A stretch of DNA of 64,000 bases from JAFGBI01 sp964480725 (lineage in GTDB: Bacteria > Myxococcota_A > Polyangia > Polyangiales > Polyangiaceae). The position numbers were made by a program, and so were the translations under genes. The notes beneath the pieces are model-generated. The model made no database searches. It was not told the origin of the DNA and saw nothing but the letters and a program-made list of their open reading frames with translations. Positions 44,218 to 52,605 of the stretch are shown here, one piece after another (position 1 is the first letter of the stretch; every line of letters starts with the position of its first letter). The stretch is from NCBI GenBank assembly GCA_964480725.1, contig CAYZQO010000016.1, positions 1-64,000 on the forward strand, given 5' to 3'.

Positions 44218-44487
44218 TCACCCCCCCGACGGGGCCGAGGACCCGACGGGCGCAAGGGGCACCGACGGCTCGCCGGACGCCGCCGGCGGCGCGCTCGACG
44301 TCGAGGGGGGGGCCACGGTGGCAGCCTCGGCGACCGGCGGCGCGTCCCGAGAGGTGATCACCGAAACCACGTCGGGCGCCGGTGTCTCCCCGGGCGTGAC
44401 CTCCGGCGGGAGTCGGGAGCCGCAAGCGGCGAGCAGGACGAGGCCAGCGAGGGCAGGGAGAACGCGACGCGCCATGGACCCGGTCAT
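44218..44487 (-). CDS. Small Ser/Pro-rich lipoprotein
   Basis: The 89-residue product has a clear signal peptide and lipobox LLAACG, then only a Ser/Pro/Ala-rich disordered body. It may start at 44487 or at a second ATG at 44475. The stop of the upstream glycosyltransferase is one base from 44487, so the genes could be coupled. Function unknown. Confidence 0.6.
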   Translation of the reverse strand: MTGSMARRVLPALAGLVLLAACGSRLPPEVTPGETPAPDVVSVITSRDAPPVAEAATVAPPSTSSAPPAASGEPSVPLAPVGSSAPSGG

Positions 44488-44488
44488 A

Positions 44489-45625
44489 TCACGGCGAGCG
44501 CAGCGGAAGCCACTTGCCCATCGCGGGGCTCTCGAGCCAGGCCGGGCGGAGATCGCCGCTCGCGGTGCGCGCCAGCAGCTCGTCGAGGCAGGCGAAGAGC
44601 ATCTCGTTGTCCGGACGGGAGAACGCAGAGAGCTCCTGCGCGTACTCGTCCGTCCGCGCCAAGAAGGCCTCGATGGTGTCGCGATCGAGGCTGGGGGCCC
44701 AGGCGCCGTAGCCGAGGTGGGCGAGGTAGCGCGCGTTGAGCTCCTGCTCGAACTGCAGCTCGATAGGCACGCTGAGCACCGGCACCCCGAGGGAGACGGC
44801 CTCGCTCAGCACCGTGAAGCCGCCGCCGGCGATCACGGCCCGGGCCGTGCGCAGATCCTCGACGAAGCCGGCCTCGGCGAACTCGCGCAAGGTGACGTTC
44901 CCCTCCGTGCCGACCCGACCCATGCCGTAGACGCGGAACTCGTGCCCCAGACGCCGGAGCACGGGCAACAGGTCCTCGTTGCTCTCCGACGTCTGGTAGA
45001 CGACGATGTGGCGCCCCGGCTCGCGACGCGCCTCGATGATCTCGCGCCGGAGGATGGGCGGGACGAGGGTGGTGCGCGGCTTCATCACCGGCGGGTAGAA
45101 GAAAGTCGTGATGACGTAGTGCGAGACGCCCAGCACCTTCAGGCTCACCGCGAGGTTGATCAGGCGTTTGTTGAAGCTCGGTGAACCGGTCACGGCGCTG
45201 GGGTGCTGGCAGCGGGTGATGATCTGCAGGTTGTCGATGCTGAGCACCGGCAAGAAGTGGTTGACCGCGTAGAAGGCGGCCCACGACTCGAAGTCGCTGA
45301 TCACGAGCTCCGGCTGCATGCCCTCCTCGGCGACCTTCCGGTAGACGCGGAGGTTCTGGGTGAGGTCGTGGGGCGCGTCCCGGAGCTGAGAGAGCAGACT
45401 GCCGCTCTTGTCTAGGCGGTTACGGTGGTAGACGAGCCGGAAGCCCTGGATCTCCTCCAGCGATGCTCGCGGGTAGTTGCGCAGCCGCTCCCTCAGGAAC
45501 CGGTGCGCTCGCCCGGAGACGACCACGCGCACCTCGTGGCCTCGCCGGAGCAGCTGCTCGATGACGACGCGACTCCGGGTCGCGTGACCCATGCCCTCGC
45601 CCACCACGCCGTAGAGGATCCGCAC
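44489..45625 (-). CDS. MJ1255/VC2487-like glycosyltransferase
   Basis: The 378-residue product begins VRILYGVVGEGMGHATRSRVVIEQLLRRGHEV, the GEGMGHATR motif of the MJ1255/VC2487 group, and has a GT-B fold. The donor-site block is AVIAGGGFTVLSEAVSLGVPVLSVPI. Such enzymes are usually linked to surface polysaccharide synthesis; substrate unknown. The GTG at 45625 was chosen over longer frames because the family motif starts within three residues of it. It is divergent from yhbY. Confidence 0.85.
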   Translation of the reverse strand: MRILYGVVGEGMGHATRSRVVIEQLLRRGHEVRVVVSGRAHRFLRERLRNYPRASLEEIQGFRLVYHRNRLDKSGSLLSQLRDAPHDLTQNLRVYRKVAEEGMQPELVISDFESWAAFYAVNHFLPVLSIDNLQIITRCQHPSAVTGSPSFNKRLINLAVSLKVLGVSHYVITTFFYPPVMKPRTTLVPPILRREIIEARREPGRHIVVYQTSESNEDLLPVLRRLGHEFRVYGMGRVGTEGNVTLREFAEAGFVEDLRTARAVIAGGGFTVLSEAVSLGVPVLSVPIELQFEQELNARYLAHLGYGAWAPSLDRDTIEAFLARTDEYAQELSAFSRPDNEMLFACLDELLARTASGDLRPAWLESPAMGKWLPLRSP

Positions 45626-45731
45626 GGCTCTCGGGGAAGAAATGCTATGGCTCCGGGGTCCAAGGCAACTCCACCCACGCCGGCAGCGTCGGGATGGGCC
45701 CTGACCCACTGGTAACCCCTCGCATTCATTC

Positions 45732-46175
45732 ATGAGCCCCCCCTCCCTCTCCGGACGGCAGCGGAGCTTCCTCCGCGCTCTGGCCCACACCCTCGAGCCC
45801 GTGGTGCAGATCGGACGCCTGGGGACGACCCCGGCCGTCATCGCGCAGATCGACGCGGCGCTCTCGACGCACGAGCTGATCAAGATCCGGGTCGGGCGGG
45901 AGTGCCCGGACCCCCTGGTCGACGCGGGAGCGGCGATCGAGGCCGCGACCCGCGCCGCCCTCGTGCAGCTCATCGGGCGCACGTTGGTCGTCTACCGCGC
46001 GCGACCGAAGCGACCGACCCTGGTGCTGCCGGACACGGAGGCTCCCCGCGCCGCCGACCCGGACGCGGCGAGGGCCCGCCCACGCCCGAGCGGCGCGGCC
46101 GCCCGCGCCCGACCGAAGCGCCCCGGACGCCCCCGAGGCCGTCCGCCGCGCCAGCAGGCGCGCGACCGGCGTTGA
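45732..46175 (+). CDS. yhbY: YhbY-type RNA-binding protein (CRM domain)
   Basis: A 147-residue protein with a CRM/YhbY domain in residues 1-100: LSGRQRSFLRALAHTLEPVVQIGRLGTTPAVIAQIDAAL, HELIKIRVGRE, and QLIGRTLVVYRARP near its end. YhbY associates with pre-50S ribosomes. The last 45 residues are Arg/Pro-rich and probably bind RNA non-specifically. ATG at 45732. Confidence 0.93.
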   Translation: MSPPSLSGRQRSFLRALAHTLEPVVQIGRLGTTPAVIAQIDAALSTHELIKIRVGRECPDPLVDAGAAIEAATRAALVQLIGRTLVVYRARPKRPTLVLPDTEAPRAADPDAARARPRPSGAAARARPKRPGRPRGRPPRQQARDRR

Positions 46176-46222
46176 CGCGCGCGATCGGGCGCCCGCGGCG
46201 GCGGGGCTCCCCGAGGTGGCGG

Positions 46223-47653
46223 TCAGCCGTCCCGTGGGCCCGAAACCGGGAAGATCTTCCCGGGGTTCAGCAGGCCGCGGGGGTCGAACGCCCGCTTGAG
46301 GTCGCGCTGCAGGGCGATGAGCCCCGGGGACTGCTCGAGCGACAGGAACGGCGCCTTGAGCACCCCGATCCCGTGCTCGCCCGTGAGGGTGCCGCCGAGC
46401 GCGATCACATCGCGGAAGAGCGCCTCGATCGCCTGGTCCACCCGGGGAAGCTCCTCCGGCTCGTCCCACAGGAAGTTGACGTGGAAGTTGCCGTCCCCCG
46501 CGTGACCGTACGCGAGCGTGCGCACCCCGAAGCGCTCGCCGTTCGCGCGCACTCGAGACAAGAGCTCGCCCTGCCGCTGGCGCGGCACGACGACGTCCTC
46601 GCTCAGCTTGTTCTTGGCGAGGCGGCGCACGGCGGGGCTCATCTCCTTGCGCGCAGCCCAGATCCGCTCCCGCTGCGCCGCCTCCTGTGCGACGAGCACC
46701 TCGCTCGCCCCGCTGGCGTCGCAGGCGTCGGCGACGGCGAGCGACGCCGCCTCGCAAGCAGCGGCGTCACCGTCCACCTCGATCAGCAGCATGGCGCGGG
46801 CCGACGGCGCGAGAGGGTTGCCCGCGTCGCGCACGGCCTGCAGCGTCGTGGCGTCGAAGAACTCGAGACAGCGCGGGACTAGCCCGCGACCCGTGATCTC
46901 CTCGACCGCCCGGGCCGCGTCGCGCTCGTCGTCGAAGAGGGCCATCAACGTCATCAACCCCTCCGGCTTCGGGATCAACCGCAGCGTGAGATCCCCGAAG
47001 ACGGCGAGGGTCCCCTCGCTGCCGACCAGTAACGCCGTCAGATCGTAGCCCGTCACGCCCTTGCGCGTGCGCCGCCCGACGGCGAGGCGCTGTCCGCCGA
47101 TCAGGAAGGCCTCGATGCCGAGCACGTAGTCGCGCGTCACGCCGTACTTGAAGCCGCGCGGGCCGCCCGAGTTCTCCGCCACGTTGCCGCCGAGCGCGCA
47201 GCCGACGCTGGAATTCGGGTCGGGCGGATAGAAGAGCCCCTCGCGCTCGACGGCGTCGTACAGCTCGCTCAGAACCGTGCCGGACTCGACCACGGCGATC
47301 TGCTCACGGCGATCGATCTCCTTGATCCGGTTCATCCCGAGCACCGACAGGACGATCCCCCCGGCAACCGGGACCGCGCCACCGGTCCGCCCGGTGCCGC
47401 CGGCCCGGGGCGTGATGGGCACCTCGGCCTCTCGGGCGACCGCGAGCGCGGCGAGAACGTCCTCGGGCGCCTCCGCGAGGACCACGGCGTCGGGCAGCGT
47501 CCCCTCGGCCTCCGACTCGTCTCGCAAGAAGGCGACGCAGTCGTCCGGATCGGTCCGCACCTTGGACGGCCCGAGCGCCCGTTCGAGCAGGATCTTCGCC
47601 TTCTCACGGGCGGCGAGCGAGGGCCGGGGCAGCTTGGGTCGGAGCAGCAGCAC
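46223..47653 (-). CDS. FAD-linked 2-hydroxyacid dehydrogenase (GlcD/D-lactate type)
   Basis: Flavoprotein of 476 aa with a PCMH-type FAD domain: ITPRAGGTGRTGGAVPVAGGIVLSV, GLFYPPDPNSSVGCALGGNVAENSGG, and a C-terminal substrate half ending YGHAGDGNFHVNF and GEHGIGVLKAPFL, as in GlcD and D-lactate dehydrogenases. It oxidises a 2-hydroxyacid such as glycolate or D-lactate. No glcE or glcF is adjacent. The GTG at 47653 is 67 codons inside the open frame and gives normal family length; a TACAAT lies about 10 nt before it. Confidence 0.9.
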   Translation of the reverse strand: MLLLRPKLPRPSLAAREKAKILLERALGPSKVRTDPDDCVAFLRDESEAEGTLPDAVVLAEAPEDVLAALAVAREAEVPITPRAGGTGRTGGAVPVAGGIVLSVLGMNRIKEIDRREQIAVVESGTVLSELYDAVEREGLFYPPDPNSSVGCALGGNVAENSGGPRGFKYGVTRDYVLGIEAFLIGGQRLAVGRRTRKGVTGYDLTALLVGSEGTLAVFGDLTLRLIPKPEGLMTLMALFDDERDAARAVEEITGRGLVPRCLEFFDATTLQAVRDAGNPLAPSARAMLLIEVDGDAAACEAASLAVADACDASGASEVLVAQEAAQRERIWAARKEMSPAVRRLAKNKLSEDVVVPRQRQGELLSRVRANGERFGVRTLAYGHAGDGNFHVNFLWDEPEELPRVDQAIEALFRDVIALGGTLTGEHGIGVLKAPFLSLEQSPGLIALQRDLKRAFDPRGLLNPGKIFPVSGPRDG

Positions 47654-47743
47654 GGACTGGATTGTAGCGCCCCCTTCCCCTCCCCGGTCCCCCCGAACCC
47701 GGTGGCGCGGGGGGGCCGCGGCCGACGGGTCGTTGCCGGACGC

Positions 47744-47771
47744 TTGACGGTCGAGGCGCCCGCGGTACCCT
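47744..47771 (+). promoter_or_regulatory. Sigma70-type promoter of tRNA-Ser
   Basis: TTGACG (47744-47749) and TACCCT (47766-47771) are 16 nt apart on the plus strand, with predicted initiation near 47778, about 20 nt before the mature tRNA. The layout matches the tRNA-Ala promoter here (TTGACA, 16 nt, TAGCCT). Confidence 0.65.
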
Positions 47772-47797
47772 CTCGGGCCCCCTGCCGTAGGATCACT

Positions 47798-47887
<90 letters not shown>

Positions 47888-48595
47888 AGAGCCCCGCACC
47901 CGCGGCCCCCACCGGGGGCCCGGCGTCAGCGCCGCGCTCGCTAGCACCGCCGGACGGAGCGTCCGCGCTCCGCCCGACGGGGGCGCCGTGGTGGTCGGAT
48001 GAGCGACGAGGTCGTACCCGCCGCGGCCCGGTTCGGTGAGGACTGGGTCGGGGGGTGGTCGTCGGGGATCGGGGTGCCGACGTTGCTCGGCCGGGGCAAG
48101 GTCGCGCGGCAAGGGCTCGCGGCGGTGGCGTGCGCCCACGACCTGCGCGCGGGCCATGGCGGGGACCGTCACGAGCGTTGGTTCTGGCTGGCGCAGATCT
48201 CGTTCCTTGAGCTGCCCGGCGTCAACGAGCAGTTCGACCTTCGCTCGGCGCCGAGGCCTGCGGCCCGGAGCGCCTCCCCGTGGCGGCCGTCGGCACAACC
48301 CGATTCGTGGCTGAGCGGAACCTCCGCGGCTCGTCCCCTCACCGCGACAACGCCAGCGCACGCGCTGATGCGCGCTGCCCGGGGCGCCACGGCTGCACCC
48401 AACGTTCTCGACGCCCGCCCACGATGCCGAACGACTATCTCAGGTGGGTCGCTCTGCGCGAGGCGCGGTGAGGGAACGAATCGGGACCGAGTGAACACCG
48501 GAAGACGAAGTTTTCACTGGGTTCGTATCCCTGTTTCCGGATGGTAGGCCTTGGCGCGTGAGCGCATACTCTGGCTAGAAAACGGGAGAATCTCC
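47888..48595 (+). other. Gene-poor region after tRNA-Ser
   Basis: About 700 nt before the DUF4215 gene with no convincing gene. A frame from 47999 to 48547 (182 codons) has family-unlike sequence; its first 80 codons have coding-like third positions (ending near LPGVNEQFDL) but the rest looks out of frame, so it may be a frameshifted remnant. At 48519-48532 is GGGTTCGTATCCCT, a 13-of-14 match to the tRNA-Ser T-arm at 47862-47875. No integrase is present. Confidence 0.45.
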
Positions 48596-51500
48596 ATGGC
48601 TCGTCGCTTCCCCGCCCGCACGCTCGTGCTGCTGGTCCTTGGCTTGTGGTCCTCGTTGCTGATCGGCTGCGCCGAGAAGGAGGCCGGCACCGCCCCGATC
48701 GAACCGGGCGGACCCGACGGCACCGGCGGCTCGAGCCTCGTCCCCGGCGGGGACGGGACGGGCGGCATCGTCTTTGAGATCGACGCCGGCGCCCCGGACG
48801 ACGCGGGCGACTGCGTCCTCGCCGACGGGACGCGCTGCGTGTACCAGGTGGTCGACGCGGGCCCGACCTGCGGTGACGGCCACGTCGACCCGGATCTGCT
48901 CGAGAAGTGCGACGACGGCAACACCCTCGCCGGCGACGGCTGCTCCGGAACCTGCAAGCTCATCGAGCCGAACTACGTCTGCCCGCCCGAGGGTGGAGCG
49001 TGCACCACCACGGTCGTCTGTGGCAACGGTGTCCGGGATCCGGGCGAGAGCTGCGACGACGGCAACACGAACGCGGGCGACGGCTGCGTCGCCAACTGTC
49101 GCGCCGTGGAGCCCGGCTTCTTCTGCCCCACGGCCGGCGCGCCCTGCCAGCAGCTGCAGAGCTGCGGCGACGGCCACATCGGTGCCGGGGAGGCCTGCGA
49201 CGACAGTAACCAGGTGCCCGGCGACGGCTGCAACGAGGGGTGCCAGGTCGAGGAGGGCTGGCGCTGCTCGGCCCAGACCGGCTGCCAGCGCGTCGCCAAG
49301 TGCGGCGATGGAGTGGTCGCCGACGCGGAGGGCTGCGACGACGGCAACGAGGCCCCACTCGACGGCTGCTCGGCGCAATGCCGGGTCGAGGGGAGCTGGT
49401 GGGACTGCAGCGTCGCGGGGAGCCTCTGCGTCGACAACTCGCGCTGCGGCAACGGGCTGCTGGAGAAGGAGGAGGTCTGCGACGACGGGGACACGGACGC
49501 GGGGGATGGCTGCTCGAGCAGTTGTACGGTCGAGGACGGCTGGCAATGCCGGGTGCCGGGGCGTGACTGCGTCCCCTTCTGCGGCGACGGGGCCATCGTG
49601 GCCGGCAAGGAGGGCTGCGACGACGGCAACGCGACCAGCGGGGACGGCTGCTCGAGCACCTGCATCGAAGAGCCGGGCTGGGACTGCGGGACCGCGGTCC
49701 CGAGCGTGTGCACCCAGAGCGTCTGTGGCAACGGGATCGTCGAGGCCGGCGAGTCCTGCGACAAGGCGGAAGACAACGGCCTGTTCTATGGCGACGCGCA
49801 GGGCTGCTCCAAGACCTGCACCCAGGAGCCGTCCTGCCGTACGGGGGCAGAAACCCACGCCTGCACCACGGCCTGCGGCGACGGCAACATCGACGCGGGG
49901 GAGGCCTGCGACGACGGCAACCAGGTGCCCGGCGACGGCTGCTCCGTGGCCTGCACGGTGGAGGCGGGCTTCACCTGCACCGACTCCGAGCAGCCCGACA
50001 CGGAGCCCTGCACGACCGGGGGCGGCGACTGCCTGATCCTGCCGGTGATCTTCCGCGACTTCGACGGCCAGAACGTCAGCGGCGGGCACCCCGACTTCTT
50101 CTTCCTCGGCAAGACGGGGATCGACGGCGAAAAGACCCTCTGCGTCCCCAACGCCTCGGGCACCAAGGCCACGCGCAGCACTGAAGGCGAATGCCCGCCG
50201 AACGACCAGGCCGGCGCCTGCGAGGGCCTGGTCGCCCCCACGCTCGACGAGGAGGGCAAGCCGGTGCTGGCCAAAGACTCCTGCCCCTGCGTCTTCACGG
50301 ACTGGGACATGACGGGCCTGCTCGGCACCTGCCCCGGCGGCGACGCGGAGTGCACCCCCGCGGCGGGCAGCAGCGCCCTGGACTGCTGGACCGAGGGCAG
50401 CCCCAGCCACCGCCTGATGATCGACACGACGGTGAAGGTCATCGAGAGCGCCACGACCTTCCGACAGTGGTACCGCGACACGCCTGGCGTCAACGAGTCG
50501 GTGCGCGCCACGCTTGAGCTCGCCGCCGCGGGGGGCGACCTCTTCCAGTACGCCAGCAGCGATGGGCAGACGGTGGAGGACGACATCCACGACGCCTGCG
50601 CCACGGGCGGCGGCACCGAGGGCACGCTCTCGAGCGGCTTCTTCCCCCTCGACGACGGCGGGACCAAGCTCTGCAACATCTGGCCCTACTGGACCTTCGA
50701 GTCCGGCGATGACTGCTGCGCCGGCCCGGACTGCCCGATCGCGTCCCAGTGGGATCCGACCATCGAGTACGGGAACTGCACGGCAGGCGGGGACGGCGGA
50801 CCAGTGCCGCCCGACGGCCAGGGCGAGCTCACGGGAATGGAGCGAAACTTCTACTTCACCACCGAGGCGCGCTACCTCTTCCGCTACGACGCGGCCGCCC
50901 CGCCGACCCTCGCCTTCTACGGCGACGACGACGTGTGGGTGTTCGTCAACGGGCAGCTCGCCCTCGACCTCGGCGCCCCACACGAGCGCCTCGAGGGCAA
51001 CGTGCGGGTCAACCAGGACTTCGGCCTCGAAGACGGCAGGATCTACGAGATCGTGGTGTTCCACGCCGACCGCCACCCCCGCGAGTCGAACTACCAGCTC
51101 ACGCTCTCCGGGTTCAGCACGGTCCGCTCCGTCTGCACGCCCCGCTGCGGCGACGGCCAGGTGACGGCCGGCGAGGAGTGCGACCTCGGCGACGGGATGA
51201 ACGACGATGCGACCTACAACGGTTGCACCACGGAGTGCAAGTTCGGCCCGTTCTGCGGCGACGGCTTCGTGAACGGCGCCGAGGCCTGCGACGACGGGCG
51301 CAACATCACCGTGGGCTACAATATCGGTGGCTGCGCGCCCGGTTGCGTCTTCCCACCGAGCTGCGGCAACGCCCAGCTCGAACCCGGCGAGGAGTGCGAC
51401 GATGGCGCTGCGAACGTGGACGGCGCCTACGGCGGCTGTTCAACGAGCTGCCTGCTCAACCCTTACTGTGGGGACGGCATCCAGAACGGCGAAGAGCAGT

Positions 51501-52012
51501 GCGACGACGGCGTTAACGTGGGCGGCTACGGCTACTGCGACGTCGGCTGCGTGCTAGGCCCCCGCTGCGGCGACGGCGTCATCCAAACCGAGGAGGGCGG
51601 AGAAACCTGCGACGAGGGTGAGCTCAATGGCCAGCCGGGCAGCTCCTGCACGGAGAACTGTGGCGTGCCGGGCTACTGCGGCGACTCGATCATCCAGGCC
51701 GAGCTGGGCGAGGAGTGCGATCTCGGCGCCAACACGGGCGAGTACGGCGGCTGCGCGCCGGACTGCCTGCTCGGTCCCTACTGCGGCGACGGCGTCGTCC
51801 AGGCCGAGGGCAACGAAGCCTGCGACTTCGGCGAGCTCAACTCGCCCCTGGACGCAGCGGAGTACGGCGGCTGCCTGACGAGCTGTCAGCTCGGACCGCA
51901 CTGCGGTGACGGCGTCGTCCAGGATGGGCACGAGCAGTGCGACGACGGCGCCAACGAGGATCAGGACGGCTGCAGCGCGACCTGCCTGATCGAGATCGCA
52001 GTGCCTCGGTAG
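48596..52012 (+). CDS. Large Cys-rich lipoprotein with DUF4215 repeats and a fibro-slime domain
   Basis: A 1138-residue exported lipoprotein (lipobox LLIGC). It carries eight DUF4215-type Cys-rich repeats (pattern CGDG-CDDGN-DGC), one degenerate, then a fibro-slime/PA14-like domain (about residues 480-860; GMERNFYFTTEARYLFRY, YGDDDVWVFVNGQLALDLGAPH). Eight more, less regular Cys-rich repeats follow, 16 in all. Such proteins form disulphide-rich surface structures and may bind sugars or calcium; here a surface or adhesion role is inferred. GGGAGA lies about 5 nt before the ATG. A gluconokinase gene follows. Confidence 0.85.
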   Translation: MARRFPARTLVLLVLGLWSSLLIGCAEKEAGTAPIEPGGPDGTGGSSLVPGGDGTGGIVFEIDAGAPDDAGDCVLADGTRCVYQVVDAGPTCGDGHVDPDLLEKCDDGNTLAGDGCSGTCKLIEPNYVCPPEGGACTTTVVCGNGVRDPGESCDDGNTNAGDGCVANCRAVEPGFFCPTAGAPCQQLQSCGDGHIGAGEACDDSNQVPGDGCNEGCQVEEGWRCSAQTGCQRVAKCGDGVVADAEGCDDGNEAPLDGCSAQCRVEGSWWDCSVAGSLCVDNSRCGNGLLEKEEVCDDGDTDAGDGCSSSCTVEDGWQCRVPGRDCVPFCGDGAIVAGKEGCDDGNATSGDGCSSTCIEEPGWDCGTAVPSVCTQSVCGNGIVEAGESCDKAEDNGLFYGDAQGCSKTCTQEPSCRTGAETHACTTACGDGNIDAGEACDDGNQVPGDGCSVACTVEAGFTCTDSEQPDTEPCTTGGGDCLILPVIFRDFDGQNVSGGHPDFFFLGKTGIDGEKTLCVPNASGTKATRSTEGECPPNDQAGACEGLVAPTLDEEGKPVLAKDSCPCVFTDWDMTGLLGTCPGGDAECTPAAGSSALDCWTEGSPSHRLMIDTTVKVIESATTFRQWYRDTPGVNESVRATLELAAAGGDLFQYASSDGQTVEDDIHDACATGGGTEGTLSSGFFPLDDGGTKLCNIWPYWTFESGDDCCAGPDCPIASQWDPTIEYGNCTAGGDGGPVPPDGQGELTGMERNFYFTTEARYLFRYDAAAPPTLAFYGDDDVWVFVNGQLALDLGAPHERLEGNVRVNQDFGLEDGRIYEIVVFHADRHPRESNYQLTLSGFSTVRSVCTPRCGDGQVTAGEECDLGDGMNDDATYNGCTTECKFGPFCGDGFVNGAEACDDGRNITVGYNIGGCAPGCVFPPSCGNAQLEPGEECDDGAANVDGAYGGCSTSCLLNPYCGDGIQNGEEQCDDGVNVGGYGYCDVGCVLGPRCGDGVIQTEEGGETCDEGELNGQPGSSCTENCGVPGYCGDSIIQAELGEECDLGANTGEYGGCAPDCLLGPYCGDGVVQAEGNEACDFGELNSPLDAAEYGGCLTSCQLGPHCGDGVVQDGHEQCDDGANEDQDGCSATCLIEIAVPR

Positions 52013-52105
52013 GACCGCACCGAGCGGAACCCCGCCGGCGCGATGGGGCGGGCGTCCCAGACGCCCGCCCTGGCGAGCCGACGGACGGCGTGCGAGAAAC
52101 CGCCC

Positions 52106-52597
52106 ATGATCGTGGTCGTCATGGGCGTCGCGGGAGCGGGCAAGACCACCGTCGGGCAGGCGGTGGCCGCCGCGCTCGAGATCCCGTTCCTCGACGCCGA
52201 CGCCTTCCACCCGCCGGCCAACGTGGCCAAGATGGCGGCGGGGACCCCGCTCGACGACGCAGACCGCGCGCCCTGGCTCGGCGCGCTCGCCGCGGCGCTG
52301 GCGGCCGCGGAGCCAGCGACCGGAGCCGTGCTCGCCTGCTCCGCGCTCAAGGAGCGCTACCGCAAGGTCCTCGCCGCCGAGCTCCGGCGGCCCCCGCGGT
52401 GGGTCTACCTCGCTGCCCCCCGCGAGGCCCTCGCCGCGCGCCTCACCGGGCGGACGGGCCACTTCATGCCGGCGTCGCTCCTGGACAGCCAGCTCGACGC
52501 GCTGGAGCCACCGGGCGACGCCCTGCTCGTCGACGCGACCCGCCCCCCCGAGGCGATCTGTGCCGAGGTCGTCGCCGCTCTGCGAGCGGAGGCGTGA
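52106..52597 (+). CDS. gntK: Gluconokinase (GntK family)
   Basis: This 163-residue kinase begins MIVVVMGVAGAGKTTVGQAV with a Walker A at 7-14, then FLDADAFHPPANVAKMAAGTPLDDADR, LACSALKERYR, and GHFMPASLLDSQLDALEPP. These are the gluconokinase blocks: ATP plus gluconate to 6-phosphogluconate. The ATG at 52106 begins the conserved part; 21 further open codons are not family-like. It sits between two large secreted-protein genes with which it has no obvious link. Confidence 0.93.
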   Translation: MIVVVMGVAGAGKTTVGQAVAAALEIPFLDADAFHPPANVAKMAAGTPLDDADRAPWLGALAAALAAAEPATGAVLACSALKERYRKVLAAELRRPPRWVYLAAPREALAARLTGRTGHFMPASLLDSQLDALEPPGDALLVDATRPPEAICAEVVAALRAEA

Positions 52598-52605
52598 CGG
52601 CTCGC

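Noticed and set aside
48575..51076. 833-codon open frame on the minus strand
   Set aside because: It is opposite the DUF4215/fibro-slime gene; composition is low-complexity Val/Ala/Gly with no domains.
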